Assembly: GCA_015179025.1 (NCBI GenBank)
Contig: WHUX01000125.1
Coordinates: forward strand, 62,001-126,000
Origin: Terfezia claveryi
Taxonomy: Eukaryota; Ascomycota; Pezizomycetes; Pezizales; Pezizaceae
Reading direction: 5' to 3'
Length of the DNA: 64,000 nt
The notes under the pieces were generated by a model, which was not told the origin of the DNA, ran no database searches, and was given only the letters and a program-made list of their open reading frames with translations. The first letter of the stretch is position 1, and each line of letters opens with the position of its first letter. The position numbers were made by a program, and so were the translations under genes. This document shows, piece after piece, positions 1 to 11,220 of the stretch.

Positions 1-262
1 ATTTCCTGCATACAGTGTCCCACACTCTCGTGATAATGCTTCCCTACACCTTCAAACTCCGCTGAAATAGCAATCGGATAATTTCCACGGAAACGTTTTC
101 GCATATCTACCATCCCCCGCTTGCAATCACCGTAGCCCTTTTTCAATTGCTGGCATCGGGTTGGCAACGTCTCGGAGAGCGGGTAACGAAGGCAGTCGGC
201 AGGCTTGTTTCGATGCACAAAGACGCAGTCCGAGTTGGCAAGGCACTCAGCAAGGGCAGCGC
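1..262 (-). CDS. PET191: Pet191/COA5 cytochrome c oxidase assembly factor, last exon, cut by the window start
   Basis: Read on the minus strand, this open stretch gives a small cysteine-rich protein with AECLANSDC, then RCQQLKKGYGDCKRGM and DMRKRFRGNYPIA. These match the Pet191 family, a twin-CX9C protein of the mitochondrial intermembrane space needed to assemble cytochrome c oxidase. The second pair is exactly C-x9-C (CQQLKKGYGDC); the first is C-x10-C, as in the family. The exon opens at an acceptor (CTCCAG) at 263-268 with an ACTAATAAC-like branch site just upstream. The first exon, which should encode about ten residues, was not found with confidence between 270 and 480. The 3' end lies outside the window, so the stop codon is not seen. 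Family assignment is strong; the gene model is partial. Confidence 0.85.
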
Positions 263-1047
263 CTGGAGAGTTATTAGTTCTGTTGTAGATAAACTGAAGG
301 TACAGTATGAGCTTATGTATATCTTTACACGGTATATATATCAATCAGCCAATCAGCGTGGGGGTGAGGCGCATATATTGGGTGTTTGCAGGTACACCTA
401 GATCTGATAATTATTTCAGAATAATTCTCTAGAGGTTTCAGGCTAGATATCTTATAATCCATGTACCGTAGCGCCCTGTAACATAGAGGGGCTGATTTGG
501 GCTAATATTCAAGCCAGACGGGGAGGCTCACAACAAAAACCAGACTATACAACAAAAGTCTTGTATCTCAGAGTCAACAGCCCACACTCGAGGGGCTTGT
601 GCCAGCCAACCAGACTACACACGAGCCTATGATACTCTAATTTGCATGCAACAGCCACTATGTATTGTCCGAGTCCCCAGCGTGCGATAGCTCCCCAGAA
701 GATGGGGCTATATATCGTTTTCCACTGCCCCAGACACCGAGCGGAGAGGCTCAAGCTCACTACCGACAGCCACGTTCTATCGTAGAGGCTTGTGCCAACC
801 AGACTATCCATAGGAGGCACTAGACTACAGAACTGAGATAACACAAAGCTCTCCTGCATTCAGTTCTGATCGGCGGATTTAATATAGAAGCTCTGAATAT
901 TTCACTTTTTCCACTTTCAACTCAGATTAGTTAGCAGAGACTGTCATTCAGTCCGGATGTACAGTTACATAGCTCACGCGGACCCTGGAAGTATGAGTAC
1001 CGACATTTTTTTTTTTTCTTTTAAAAAAAAAAACCTAACAGCGCTGC
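263..1047. other. intergenic stretch with dispersed-motif copies and a T/A tract
   Basis: No convincing gene is seen apart from the unresolved 5' exon of PET191. It contains two copies of the dispersed motif ending CCAACCAGACTA (about 589-617 and 779-807) and a shorter AACCAGACTA near 537-548. A T12-C-T4-A11 tract lies at 1006-1033, only 15 bases beyond the USO1 stop codon. The open frame at 545-859 on the minus strand is built from the motif copies and is not a credible gene. Confidence 0.5.
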
Positions 1048-4000
1048 CTACTCATACTCATCCTCATCCTCATCCTCATCCTCATCCAAGTCCTCATCAG
1101 CATCATCTCCATCTTCATCATCCGACACCGTCTCGTTTAAAGATTTCAATCGTTTCTATCGTGTGTATGTCCGTCCACATGAGTAACGCTACAGAATTAG
1201 GAAATATGGGGATGATGTTATCGCTAACCTTATAAGCCTTCTTCTTATCCTCTATATCACCCAATACGAGTAATAAATCATCGAGTTCGGTCTGAACATT
1301 GTTCGCTCTCTCTTCAGCCGCACTAATTTTCATTTGTGCGTCCTCCTGAGCTTTCGTTAACTTCTCCCCCATGGCCGCTTTCTCTTCCTTTAGTCTCTCC
1401 TCCGCATCCTCCTGGACCTTCCTTATCTCCTCATCCGCTGACTTCTTGACTTCAGCTGCCTTACTTTCCGCCTCGGTAAGTGCGACCTTCAACTTCTCTT
1501 CCTCTGCATTTACCTTATCCTGCGTAACTTTTAGCTCCTCCTCTACTGCTTTTCTCTCTTGTTCGGCTTGCTTTAGTTTCTCTTCCAGTTCCTTCAGCTT
1601 GACATCTGCCTCGGCTTCGGTCGCGCTGAGTTTCTGCTCCAGCATTTTTCGAGCTTTCTTATTCGCCTCAGCATTTTCGTCGCTAGATTTCTTTGCCGCC
1701 ATGAGTTCCTCATTGTGCAGTCCTCTGGAGACTTGGAGCTCTTTCGCCGATGCCTCAAGGTCGGCTTCAAGATCGTTGACGCAGCCTTCCAACATCATAA
1801 TGACCGCATCTTTTTGCTCCTTCGTGATCCTGAGATCTGCGCTAGCTTGCTTTTCCACTTGATGTACATCCGCCGCTGCCTTCTCCCTCAGCTTCTTTAG
1901 CTCAATGTCAAAGTCGACGCGAGCACGCTGTAATTCTCCCCTTGACTCAGTTGTGATTCGCTGAACAAGAGCATCCCCCTCGGACTTTATCCTTTCCATT
2001 TCCCTTCGGTAACCCTCATCCATCTTTCTCAGTTCAGCCTCCATCTCCTGTCGCAATCTTCGTGAATCAGCTTCCCATGCATCCTTCATTTTCTTAACCT
2101 CCAAATCCCCTTGTGATTTCTGTCGCCTAATACCCTCTTCGGCGTCTTTTCGCGCCTTTGCGAGGTCTGCTTCAAGCTTCTTTATCTGTCCTTCGCCTTC
2201 TTGTTGCACTCTTGCCACCCGGTTCTCAAGCCTTAGCACAGTTGCCTTGAAGTGTTCCTCAGTCTGTACAGAGTTGGCCTCATAATGTCTCTTTAAAGCC
2301 TCGGCCTGGTCATGATATTTCCTGATTTCTGCCGCTGAGGCCTCTTTAAACTTCTTGAAATCCTGCTGTTCCTGCGCAACTTTCTTTTCCAAGTCCATAT
2401 TTGTCGTTTGAAGCTTCCCAAGTGAGTCCTCCTTATCTACTATTTGTGCTTTAAGGGAGTCGACAAGTTCCAACGAGATTCCGTTTGGAGTCCCATCACT
2501 TCCTAGCTTATAGTGAGTCTTTTGCCCAGGGTCCTTGTTAATGGTCCTGAAAATCCGGCTGTAGTTGTCCTTCAGGAAATCAATAAAGATATGATTGAAG
2601 AAGATATCTGGCAATCCACGTTTTCCATTGTGCGTTTGGACAGTCACTTCGAAATCTCGTACAATGGAATTTTCGCGCAAACGGGTAAGCTTGTTGACGT
2701 ACTGGTCTCGGCCTAGACGGCTGACCAGAATTGTATGGAGAGTTGCGCGAGGCACAGGGGAATCCGTTGTGCTGAATTCATATAGAATACCGAGAAGGAA
2801 TGTGCAGAGACCCTGAACCAATGAATTGCTATTTGTCGATTTTGTCACTGCTGCGACCAAACTCTGTACAATCGCTCCTTCCTGTAGGAAATCGTCTACT
2901 GCGACCGTGTCCTCATATAACCAGGTGCATAGTACCATAAGGTAAGCCAGAGATATCCGGGGATCGTAATTGTGCTCCAAACAAGTGATCAAGTTTGCTG
3001 CTATTGTCTGAATAGCCGTAACTACCTCTTCACCTTCTTCCTCATTCCCAAATGCTACAGATGTCGCCATGACCTTTGCTTCATCGTTGTCATATATGAT
3101 ATGCAAAAAAATCACTGCTGCTACCCAGATTTTGTAAGGGTCATTGCGTGAACCGCTATCTAAATCCATCAAACATGCGAGGATATTTGCCGTCTCGTCT
3201 ATCTACTGGATTAGTGTATGCACAAGAAAAGGATCCGAGGCTCTAATCCACCTTCTCCACTGGTGTACCCATCGATAGCCCTCCTTAGGAAATGTAACCG
3301 TATAGGCGCATTTGCAGAAAAGTAACTCTGTGAAGATCAGCAAACGTGTGAGCCTGGAGGTCAGTGAAACATACTTCAAGGCAGGAACAGGCAGCTATGC
3401 GGACATCGAATGCTTGTACTGCCGAGTTCAGCAAGGCCTGATCCAAAAGCCCTTCAATGACATACACCTTGTTGTCTCCATTCTGCTGCCCTTGAGTGTC
3501 AACTAATGGAAGAGCTGGGTTGACATATTTCACTTGGAGTTGTGCGAAGTGCTCTTGGAGTGGGGCATTTCCGTGAATGATATCTGCACATGTTCTCAAG
3601 GCCTAGAGAAAAGGTTAGGCCAACGATACAATGGAGTCCCAGAAATTAAATACCTCCGCTCGGACACCAAAATCGCTGGTGTTGGAGAAGGCCAAGTCTA
3701 GAACTTGTGCAAGAATTCCGCTGTGGAAGAAGGCGTGCTGTAGTATCGTAAGCAGTGCTTGCCGGTGGAGTAGACAAGGGATAATAATCACCTGGTTTGC
3801 AGGAGTTCCCTGTCCTCCAGGTGCAATGCACGCCCTACAGACCCATAATGTCATGTGAAGGTTATTGTTTCGCTTTTCTATAGCATAGGGTGGAATCTCC
3901 CCTTCCACATTGAACAGCTTGTACAGTTTAGGCACGAAGCCAGTCTCCCTGAAAAGCACTTGATTCGATGCATTATATGCGAGAAGGTTTGTGAGCAGCT

Positions 4001-4893
4001 GGAGACAATCTTGGACAATGATCCCATCATCGACACCCCCTTCAGCGTCTATGATACTGAAAATCCTATCAAAAGCATTCTCAAATGCTATAATTTTCTG
4101 GACGTCCTGGTGACCATCGGAAAGGCGTACCAACAGTAGTATTGCCTCTAACAAATAGGTTAATTACATTTAAAACAAGCTGGCAATATTCATGATTACC
4201 ATTTCTTATAGCATCACGTTTATCATCGAGAATAGATGCTAGTCTGGATACACCCAATGGGGCAGTGTAAACACACTCTTGGGCTCGTTCTGGGCGGTTT
4301 TCAAGTATCGCGGCAAGCAATTGAAGGGTATATAGACGTGTATAGAAATCGGGGCTCTCAAGTAAGTCAATCAGGATAGTGAGATTTTCTTGTTTCTGAT
4401 ATCAGTTGATCAGCTACATGTCTAATATGCCCCAGACACCTGTCCACGAACCTGCGTAAACTCATCTGCAAGCCAAAGTGCTATATCATCGGAAGATTCC
4501 GGCTGCCAGAATTGTTAGCTTCATACGAAATGCACGAGAATGCCAGTCATCGTGTCATACTCCAGCCAAGTGCTTTCCTTGGCTTGAAGGAAGCTTTGGT
4601 TCACTGACGTTTGTTTTATCCTTTGCAAATAATAGTAACAGTGTCTCCAAGACTACTTTCGCAGTGTCCACATCCTCATAATCTTTAGCGAGCGTTTGAA
4701 TAAGTCCCCTTAACCCCCCTGATGCTACAGTCTCTTTATATTCTCTTGCAAAGCTGCGTAAGCTCAAAATAGCGGCTCTGCGATCCTCCACGAGGCAGCT
4801 GGTGGTTAACCGAAGACACAGTGTCTGGATGGCAGTGGTGGCATCTTGTTTCGCTGGCGCCTGGCTTTGGAGTATCCCTGAAAGTAGTGACAT
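1048..4893 (-). CDS. USO1: Uso1/p115 vesicle tethering protein
   Basis: General vesicular transport factor that tethers ER-derived vesicles to the Golgi. I can build nine exons on the minus strand: 4893-4609, 4502-4452, 4395-4200, 4147-3792, 3737-3654, 3602-3375, 3327-3252, 3198-1229 and 1131-1048. They add up to 3330 bases, an exact multiple of three, about 1109 residues. The N-terminal half is the armadillo-like head, with family motifs such as LEDRRAAIL-like (VEDRRAAIL), DVDTAKVVLETLL, DDIALWLADE, NRPERAQECVYTAPLG and KIIAFENAFDRIFS. From about residue 560 comes a long coiled coil rich in E, K, A and Q. The last small exon encodes the typical acidic tail of repeated Asp-Glu pairs. The ATG at 4893 was chosen because the open frame upstream starts only at TTG. 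Divergent to RAT1, sharing a 383-bp spacer. Confidence 0.93.
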
Positions 4894-5276
4894 TGGACGA
4901 AGTGGTGAAGCCCCTCTCAAGGCCTAGATTGCATGAAAAGGAATTGTGCTCCACAGGTTCAGTTAGCAGTAAATATGGGTGCAACGGTTTAATTATTTAA
5001 TCACTATCCAATATGGAACAGCTGACTGGGGAGCTTTACCTTTTTTAGGAGGTCACGCCAAGACAGCCAAGAGCCGAATAACTCAGGCTAGGTGCTGATA
5101 AAGAGAACTAATTACGCTGTTACTTTTTTCGCGTCTCACAAATACTTAACCGACCATTGCGCTTGCACAACTTCCCTTCTATAACATGTATATCTCAGTC
5201 ACCGACCGTACTTAAATCAAATACAGCGCACAGTGGCAAAGAAAGCTCAGCTCACCCTTCGAGTGTTCTGGACACA
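4894..5276. promoter_or_regulatory. shared promoter region of divergent USO1 and RAT1
   Basis: A 383-bp spacer lies between the two start codons. No TATA box or known operator is obvious; it holds short pyrimidine stretches before the RAT1 start. Its role as a two-way promoter follows from the gene arrangement only. Confidence 0.5.
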
Positions 5277-8200
5277 ATGGGTGTCCCAGCTCTTTTCCGA
5301 TGGTTGTCGCAAAAGTACCCAAAAATCATCTCCAATGTCATCGAGGAGCAGCCTCAGGAGATAGACGGCCAGGAGATACCTGTTGAGACGACAGGTCCAA
5401 ATCCCAATGGTGAGGAGATGGACAACTTGTACTTGGACATGAATGGTATCGTTCATCCATGCTCACATCCAGAGGACAGGTGACTACACTCACTCAACGT
5501 GCGCTCTTCACGGTTCTGACTGATGATTATAGACCGCCCCCGGAGACCGAAGCAGAGATGATGCTGGAGGTGTTCAAATATACAGACAGAGTTGTCAAAA
5601 TGGTCAGGCCAAGAAAAGTCCTCATGATTGCCATTGGTAGGAAATGCGTGGTTAAAGCCCAAAAAACAAGCAGTAGCTAATATCATCCTAGATGGAGTTG
5701 CCCCTCGAGCAAAAATGAATCAACAACGCTCTCGCCGTTTTAGATCCGCACAAGAGGCTAAAGAGAAGGAAGAGGAGGCTGTCGAATTCGTCAAAATGCT
5801 ACAGAACGGTGGCAAAGACATTCACGAAAGTCTGGCAAATAAGAGGGTGTGGGATAGCAATGCCATCACTCCAGGGACTCCCTTCATGGATACTTTGGCT
5901 GCTTCTATTCGTTACTGGGTGGCCTACAAACTCAACATGGATCCTGCTTGGGCTAAGGTAGGTCATTATCTAGTCATTAACCTATCAGAAGCTAACTTTC
6001 GACGTATCCCTATAGTTGAAAGTTATTATTTCTGACTCCACCGTCCCCGGTGAAGGTGAACACAAAATTATGGAGTTTGTTAGAAGTCAGCGTTCCTCAC
6101 CGGAGCATGACCCGAATACTAGGCATGTGATTTATGGATTGGTACGAAATGAAATGCCCATGGTGGAATATTTCTATTACTAATCAGTGAAATAGGATGC
6201 CGATTTAATAATGTTGGGACTAGGTACTCACGAACCCCATTTCCGCGTACTACGTGAAGATGTTTTCTTTCAAGACTCAAAGAATAGAGCGTGTAGGCTT
6301 TGTGGGCAAAGTGGTCACAGAGCCGAGGAATGTACAGGCCAGCCGAAAGAGAAAGTTGATGAATTCGATTCCGGAGGCAAGGGGGTTAAATTGAAGCCCT
6401 TCATCTGGCTCCATGTCGGCATTTTGCGTGAGTATCTCGCAGCTGAGCTCGATGTCCCCGGTTGCGGCTTTCCGTTTGATTTGGAACGGGCCATCGACGA
6501 TTGGGTCTTCATGTGTTTCTTCGTCGGAAACGATTTCTTGCCCCACTTACCATCCCTCGATATTCGCGATGGGGCCATTGATACTCTCATGGCAATATGG
6601 AGAGACAATCTTCCAGTCATGGGTGGGTATGTTACGAAGGATGGCGTCGTGAATTTGGAGCGTGCCCAGTACATCCTTGATGGACTTGCAAAACAGGAAG
6701 ATGCTATCTTTAGACGTCGCCGAGATGGTTAGTTTCCACACACATAATTGGGATTATTCAATGCTAACGGACTCAGCTGAGCTGCGGCGTGATGATAATG
6801 CCAAACGCCGCAGAATTGAGCAGAATGCCCGGAAACATGAGCGGGCTGGCCGAAATAAGGGGACCAGTAACCTTCCTGAGCCAGAATACATGGACGCAAT
6901 CATTACACCCAAACCACTGAAGGGTGATACAATGCCTACATTGCCAGTTCCAGGACTGGAAGTCTTTCGCCCTGGTGATTTGACCAGGGAGGACAAGAAG
7001 CGCATGAACCATGATTTGATCATGAACCGTGGAGCTATCAAACAAGCCAATGTAGCAAACAAAAATGCCGCTGCTGCCCTCAAGTCTCAACTACTTTCCA
7101 CTTATAGTGGCATCGTCGATGGCAGTGTCGACGGAATTACATCCGCCCTAGCCGCTAATTCATATGTAAGTCCTACCAAGCGGACAGTAGACCAAATTAC
7201 GAATGATCCTCCTGCTACACCTGTAGAACCGGATGAGCCTAAAGGCGCAGAAGGTGAACCAAATTTGGATACAGTGCGCCTCTGGGAGCCTGGCTATAGG
7301 GATCGCTATTATGAGCAAAAATTCGGGAAAGGCCCCAACGATCTGGATTTCCGGAAGCAGGTTGCTGCTGATTACGTGGAAGGACTTTGCTGGGTTCTCC
7401 TTTACTATTTCCAAGGTTGCCCGTCGTGGACATGGTTTTACCCACATCATTATGCTCCTTTCGCTGCAGATTTTCAGGATCTCAAATCCTTGGATATCAA
7501 ATTTGCTAAGGGCAAACCCTTCAAACCTTTTGAACAATTGATGGGCGTTCTTCCAGCTGCTAGTAAACATAACCTGCCATTGCCTTTCCAAGATCTAATG
7601 ACGAACCCTGAATCGGAGATCATTGATTTCTATCCTGAGGATTTCCCCATCGACTTAAATGGTAAAAAGTTCGCGTGGCAAGGTGTCGTGTTACTACCCT
7701 TCATTCAAGAGTCGCGATTGCTGGAGGCAATTGCAAAAATATACCCTAAATTGACACCAGAAGATCATGCAAGGAACGCATTAGGCAAGGATGTATTATA
7801 TATGTCAGACCAACATCCTCTGTACAATGATCTTGCGTCAAGATTTTACTCGAAGCGTGGGGACACAGAAGTAAGTTTACAGCCCCATTGTCTCATAATA
7901 AACTTGTGAGCTAACGAGTGTCAGGAATATTTATTGAAATCCAGGGTCAGCGAAGGGTTGGCTGGTTTGGTAGCCAAAGATGATACATTCATACCTAGAA
8001 GCACTCTACCATTTCCCCTGGACGAGGGTAAACTTCCTGACATTGAAGACGACAGGTCAATGAGTGTCTTCTACTCCTTTCCTTCCACCAAAACTGCCCA
8101 CAAGTCGATGCTCCTTCGTGGCGTGAAATTAGCACCCACCGTCCTCAATAGCCAAGACCTGGCAATCGTACGCAGTAAAGCAGCAAATTCGGGTCGACAA

Positions 8201-8722
8201 TTTGGCGGTGCTCAGTTTGGTGGTCGCAACAACGGCGGCGGTCGAGGCCGTGGCCGAGGGGGATATAGTAATAATGGTCTATCCGACTTTTCGTATCAAT
8301 CAAATAGAGGACACCCTCCTCCACAATTCGGGGGTCCACCCTCCGCTGGGTTTGGAAGAAATAATCAATGGGGACCACCAGGCGGGGTTTGGTCACCTCC
8401 ACCGCCTCCCCTACCTGGTAGAGCCGGCGCTTGGCCACCACTTCCTCCACCGCCTCCGCCTTCCTGGGGTAGTTATTCTGGTGGAACACCACCCCCTCCA
8501 GGAGCGTATGGTTATGGTGGTTATATTCCACCGCCACCACCTCCCCAGTCATATCGCCGTGATGACTATGATAGGAGGGCTAACAGGGATCGAGATAGGG
8601 ATTACGACAGAAGAGATAACAGGGACCGTGATCGCGATGACAGAGATAATCGCTCTGGGGACGGCCGTGGGAGCGCTTCGTATGGAAGGGGTTCGTATGG
8701 AAGGGGTGGTGGGCGTTACTAA
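5277..8722 (+). CDS. RAT1: Rat1/Xrn2 nuclear 5'-3' exoribonuclease
   Basis: Nuclear exonuclease that degrades uncapped RNA in transcription termination and rRNA processing. The protein begins [17 protein letters not shown], the hallmark Xrn start. Seven exons join cleanly: 5277-5479, 5533-5636, 5692-5957, 6016-6141, 6196-6727, 6777-7870 and 7925-8722, giving 3123 bases or 1040 residues. The catalytic region holds [38 protein letters not shown] and [23 protein letters not shown] zinc knuckle ([14 protein letters not shown]) sits near residue 270, as in fungal Rat1 and unlike cytoplasmic Xrn1. The lysine/arginine-rich linker after about residue 430 is the likely nuclear signal. The C-terminal 160 residues change to RGG-type repeats, long proline runs and Asp-Arg repeats. 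Essential in yeast, where it pairs with Rai1. Confidence 0.96.
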
Positions 8723-9506
8723 ATAGTTAACCCTCTGGATTTTTTGGGGGGTCATACCAAAATGTATGTGCTGAAACTTGTTGGAATGATCTTGTAATAT
8801 ATATTGTAGAATCTACGGAGGCGCGGATCAAAAGACTTTTCCCCTTTCCTATTAACACAGTTCTCTTTTATCTGTTGGCATGGCTTGCTGAGCTGGAATA
8901 TGTATGTATATACTACTTTAATGGTCAGTGTCTACGATAATTTATTGCAGAGCTGCTGTTTATTTTTTTCTTGAATCATTGGTCCCTGCTAATGGTTCTT
9001 GGGGCCCAAGCTGTAATTCTCTTATTGGTTGAGGGTAACCGCTTCATGGGGCCTGGGGGGCAATTCCTATCGCATTTACTAATCACTAATCCAATTACGT
9101 TCAAAGCACGACGCTAATTATATGTACTTAAACTCTTCTTCACATGTCAGATAAAGTTGAGAGATTGGTATTGATTAACTATAACAATGCCCCTCCAGAA
9201 GCAGGAAAACAATTAACCCTCGTCTTGAGAATACGTCTGTTAAGTTAGATATTCCATGTCCATCCAACTCCCAGGTCTTATCTGATCCATACTAATATGA
9301 ACAAAGGTATTTCAAAAAATATATTTATACAGCAGTCCCCACCCACGAGTACTGTACAGATTTATCCCCCCCCAAAAAAAAGTCCCCACCCCTAGCATTA
9401 CTGAGTTCGGGACGAATATAACTTCCGTCCAGATTCACCTCAACTTCTAATAACTCCAACTAGGGGTAGTTAATTCTGGATAGTTCTTTTAGCTCTTTCT
9501 CGGTTT
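8723..9506. other. intergenic region between convergent RAT1 and MTD1
   Basis: AT-rich 3' flanks with no gene. A mixed C8/A8 tract lies near 9367-9382. Presumably it holds the two polyadenylation sites, but no clear signal stands out. Confidence 0.5.
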
Positions 9507-10767
9507 TCAATGAGTCTCTGTTATGCAGTGTCCATTTGTCAGCTGCGGTGATATTACAGGTGAAGGTATACCCACAAGAAGATTCCTCAACAATACTACA
9601 ATCGTCACCTTGCCAATAGCAGGGACATAGATGGATGCCCTCTCCTTAACAGCTAGGTCGAAGTTCTACCCCTCACTAAAATTAGCCGTGCCTCCACAGC
9701 CATGCAATTTGCTATGCTTGCCTTTTCTGACGAGAAATTGATGCAAATAGCGCCACTGAAAAACGCTATGTCAGCGTACAAGGTAATACCCGACGAAGAG
9801 ACTCAAAACCCACTCCTTGACCAGCTTAAGGGGAAACTTGTAGTTCTTAGTAGGCACACCTGTGATAATAACATCACTCTTTGGAGCAACATCCTCAAGC
9901 TTGAAGTCTGTATCATGAACCTGATGCTGCTTCATCTTGATACCCACACCTCTGGTGTATTGCTGTACGCCAGTGATGTCCACGGAGTATACGTTGCCAC
10001 CATCGTTTGCCAACAATGCAGCCAAAGGCCTTCCGACGATCTCTGACCTATTCACAATTGTGATGGTCTTTCCAAACAAGCGATTTCCATAGGGCAGGAT
10101 AGAGTTGTATACGCCAATGTACTCGAGGATTTTGATAACTGCAAGAGGTGTGCATGGGAGAAGGCACTTCTGGGCCTTGGTTTGTGGGTCGAGGTACCGT
10201 ATGTTCTGGTACATGTTGAAAAGGTACTTGTGGGAAAGCCCCTCGACGTCCTTGCCTACTGAGGTGATTTGTTGAAGGTACTGGTCCTATAAAGCTCCAT
10301 CAGGAATTAAACCTAGCAGGGTGTCTAGCTATATGCCTACTTGCCCGCCACCAAACACGGGGAAATACACAATGATTCCATCCACAGAATCATCATCATT
10401 CGCTTCAAGGATAGCTTCTTCCAAGTCTTCCTTATCGACCTCCAGCAACTGAAACTCGAATCCACTATAACGAAATACCTCGTTAGGTTCTTACTCACCA
10501 GCACAAACTCCTGGGAAAATTATATGAAGGGTTGAATTACTTCTCCTTGCAGGTCTTCGCAGTCCAATCGGCATACATGCGTGCCGCAGGGTCAGCATTA
10601 GCCAGGAACCCCACGAGCAAAGGCGATCTTCCGAGCTCCTTCAAGCTATCCTGAACTTCGGAGAGTAGGGAGTTCGCAACGGTTTGTGCAAGGACAACCT
10701 TGCAGCTTGCTGGAGGTGCATCGTGCTGAACATCACCGGCAGTGCTTGGAGCTACTTGACTGGCCAT
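9507..10767 (-). CDS. MTD1: NAD-dependent methylenetetrahydrofolate dehydrogenase
   Basis: Monofunctional cytosolic enzyme that oxidises 5,10-methylene-THF to methenyl-THF with NAD, feeding one-carbon units to purine synthesis. The first exon starts at the ATG at 10767 and carries ADPAARMYADWTAKTCKE. A middle exon (about 10500-10350) gives DSVDGIIVYFPVFGG. The next exons give GLSHKYLFNMYQNIRYLD, LLPCTPLAVIKILEY, YGNRLFGKTITIVNRSEIVG and RPLAALLANDGGNVYSVD, the family's folate and Rossmann-like dinucleotide motifs. The C-terminal part AICINFSSEK, then ASIYVPAIGKVTIVVLLRNLL is also present. Between these two the frame is not clean: no GT donor fits, and a GC-AG intron after SSEK is the best guess. 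The stop at 9507 assumes read-through after RNLL. Divergent to MET18. Confidence 0.88.
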
Positions 10768-11220
10768 ACTTGGATGTAGTCTGGTTGACTTGGATGGAGT
10801 TTGGAGCTACAATCCTGATGCAGTTAGCTAACACTTCTAGTGGACCTTCTGAGTTGACAGGATGTAGCCTCAAGTTTAGTGCTTTAGAATTGGGTGTTGG
10901 AAAGTGTATGGAAATAGGGTACAATGGATTATTGTACATACTGAAAACCCCACTATCAGGTAACTGAAATCAAAGTCCCAGATGGAACGAGAAATAAAAG
11001 GAGATGAAGCAGAGAAATTTCCTTAATGAATCTGAATGTAAAACCGAGCTGCCCCATCTGTGTAAAATGCGCGAACTTTCCCAGCTGGTAAAAATTATTT
11101 TCCGCTTCGGTTCGGTGGGGCTTGCATGCCAAGAAGGGCGAGATGAGTTCATACTGAAGCATATTCGGAGAACTTTCAGAGCCTATCGGCTTCTTTCCAG
11201 CTCGAATGCACAGTTTCATA
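10768..11220. promoter_or_regulatory. shared promoter region of divergent MTD1 and MET18
   Basis: A 453-bp spacer between the two ATGs. No conserved box is recognised. Regulatory role inferred from the head-to-head arrangement. Confidence 0.5.

Noticed and set aside
545..859. 104-codon open frame on the minus strand
   Set aside because: It runs through two copies of the dispersed motif and has no protein-like composition or family match.
1371..1862. 163-codon open frame rich in serine
   Set aside because: It is the antisense shadow of the USO1 coiled coil (GAG/AAG codons read backward as serine and phenylalanine).
8145..8755. open frames in other frames over the RAT1 tail
   Set aside because: Low-complexity G/C-rich repeats leave all frames open; only the frame continuing Rat1 is supported.
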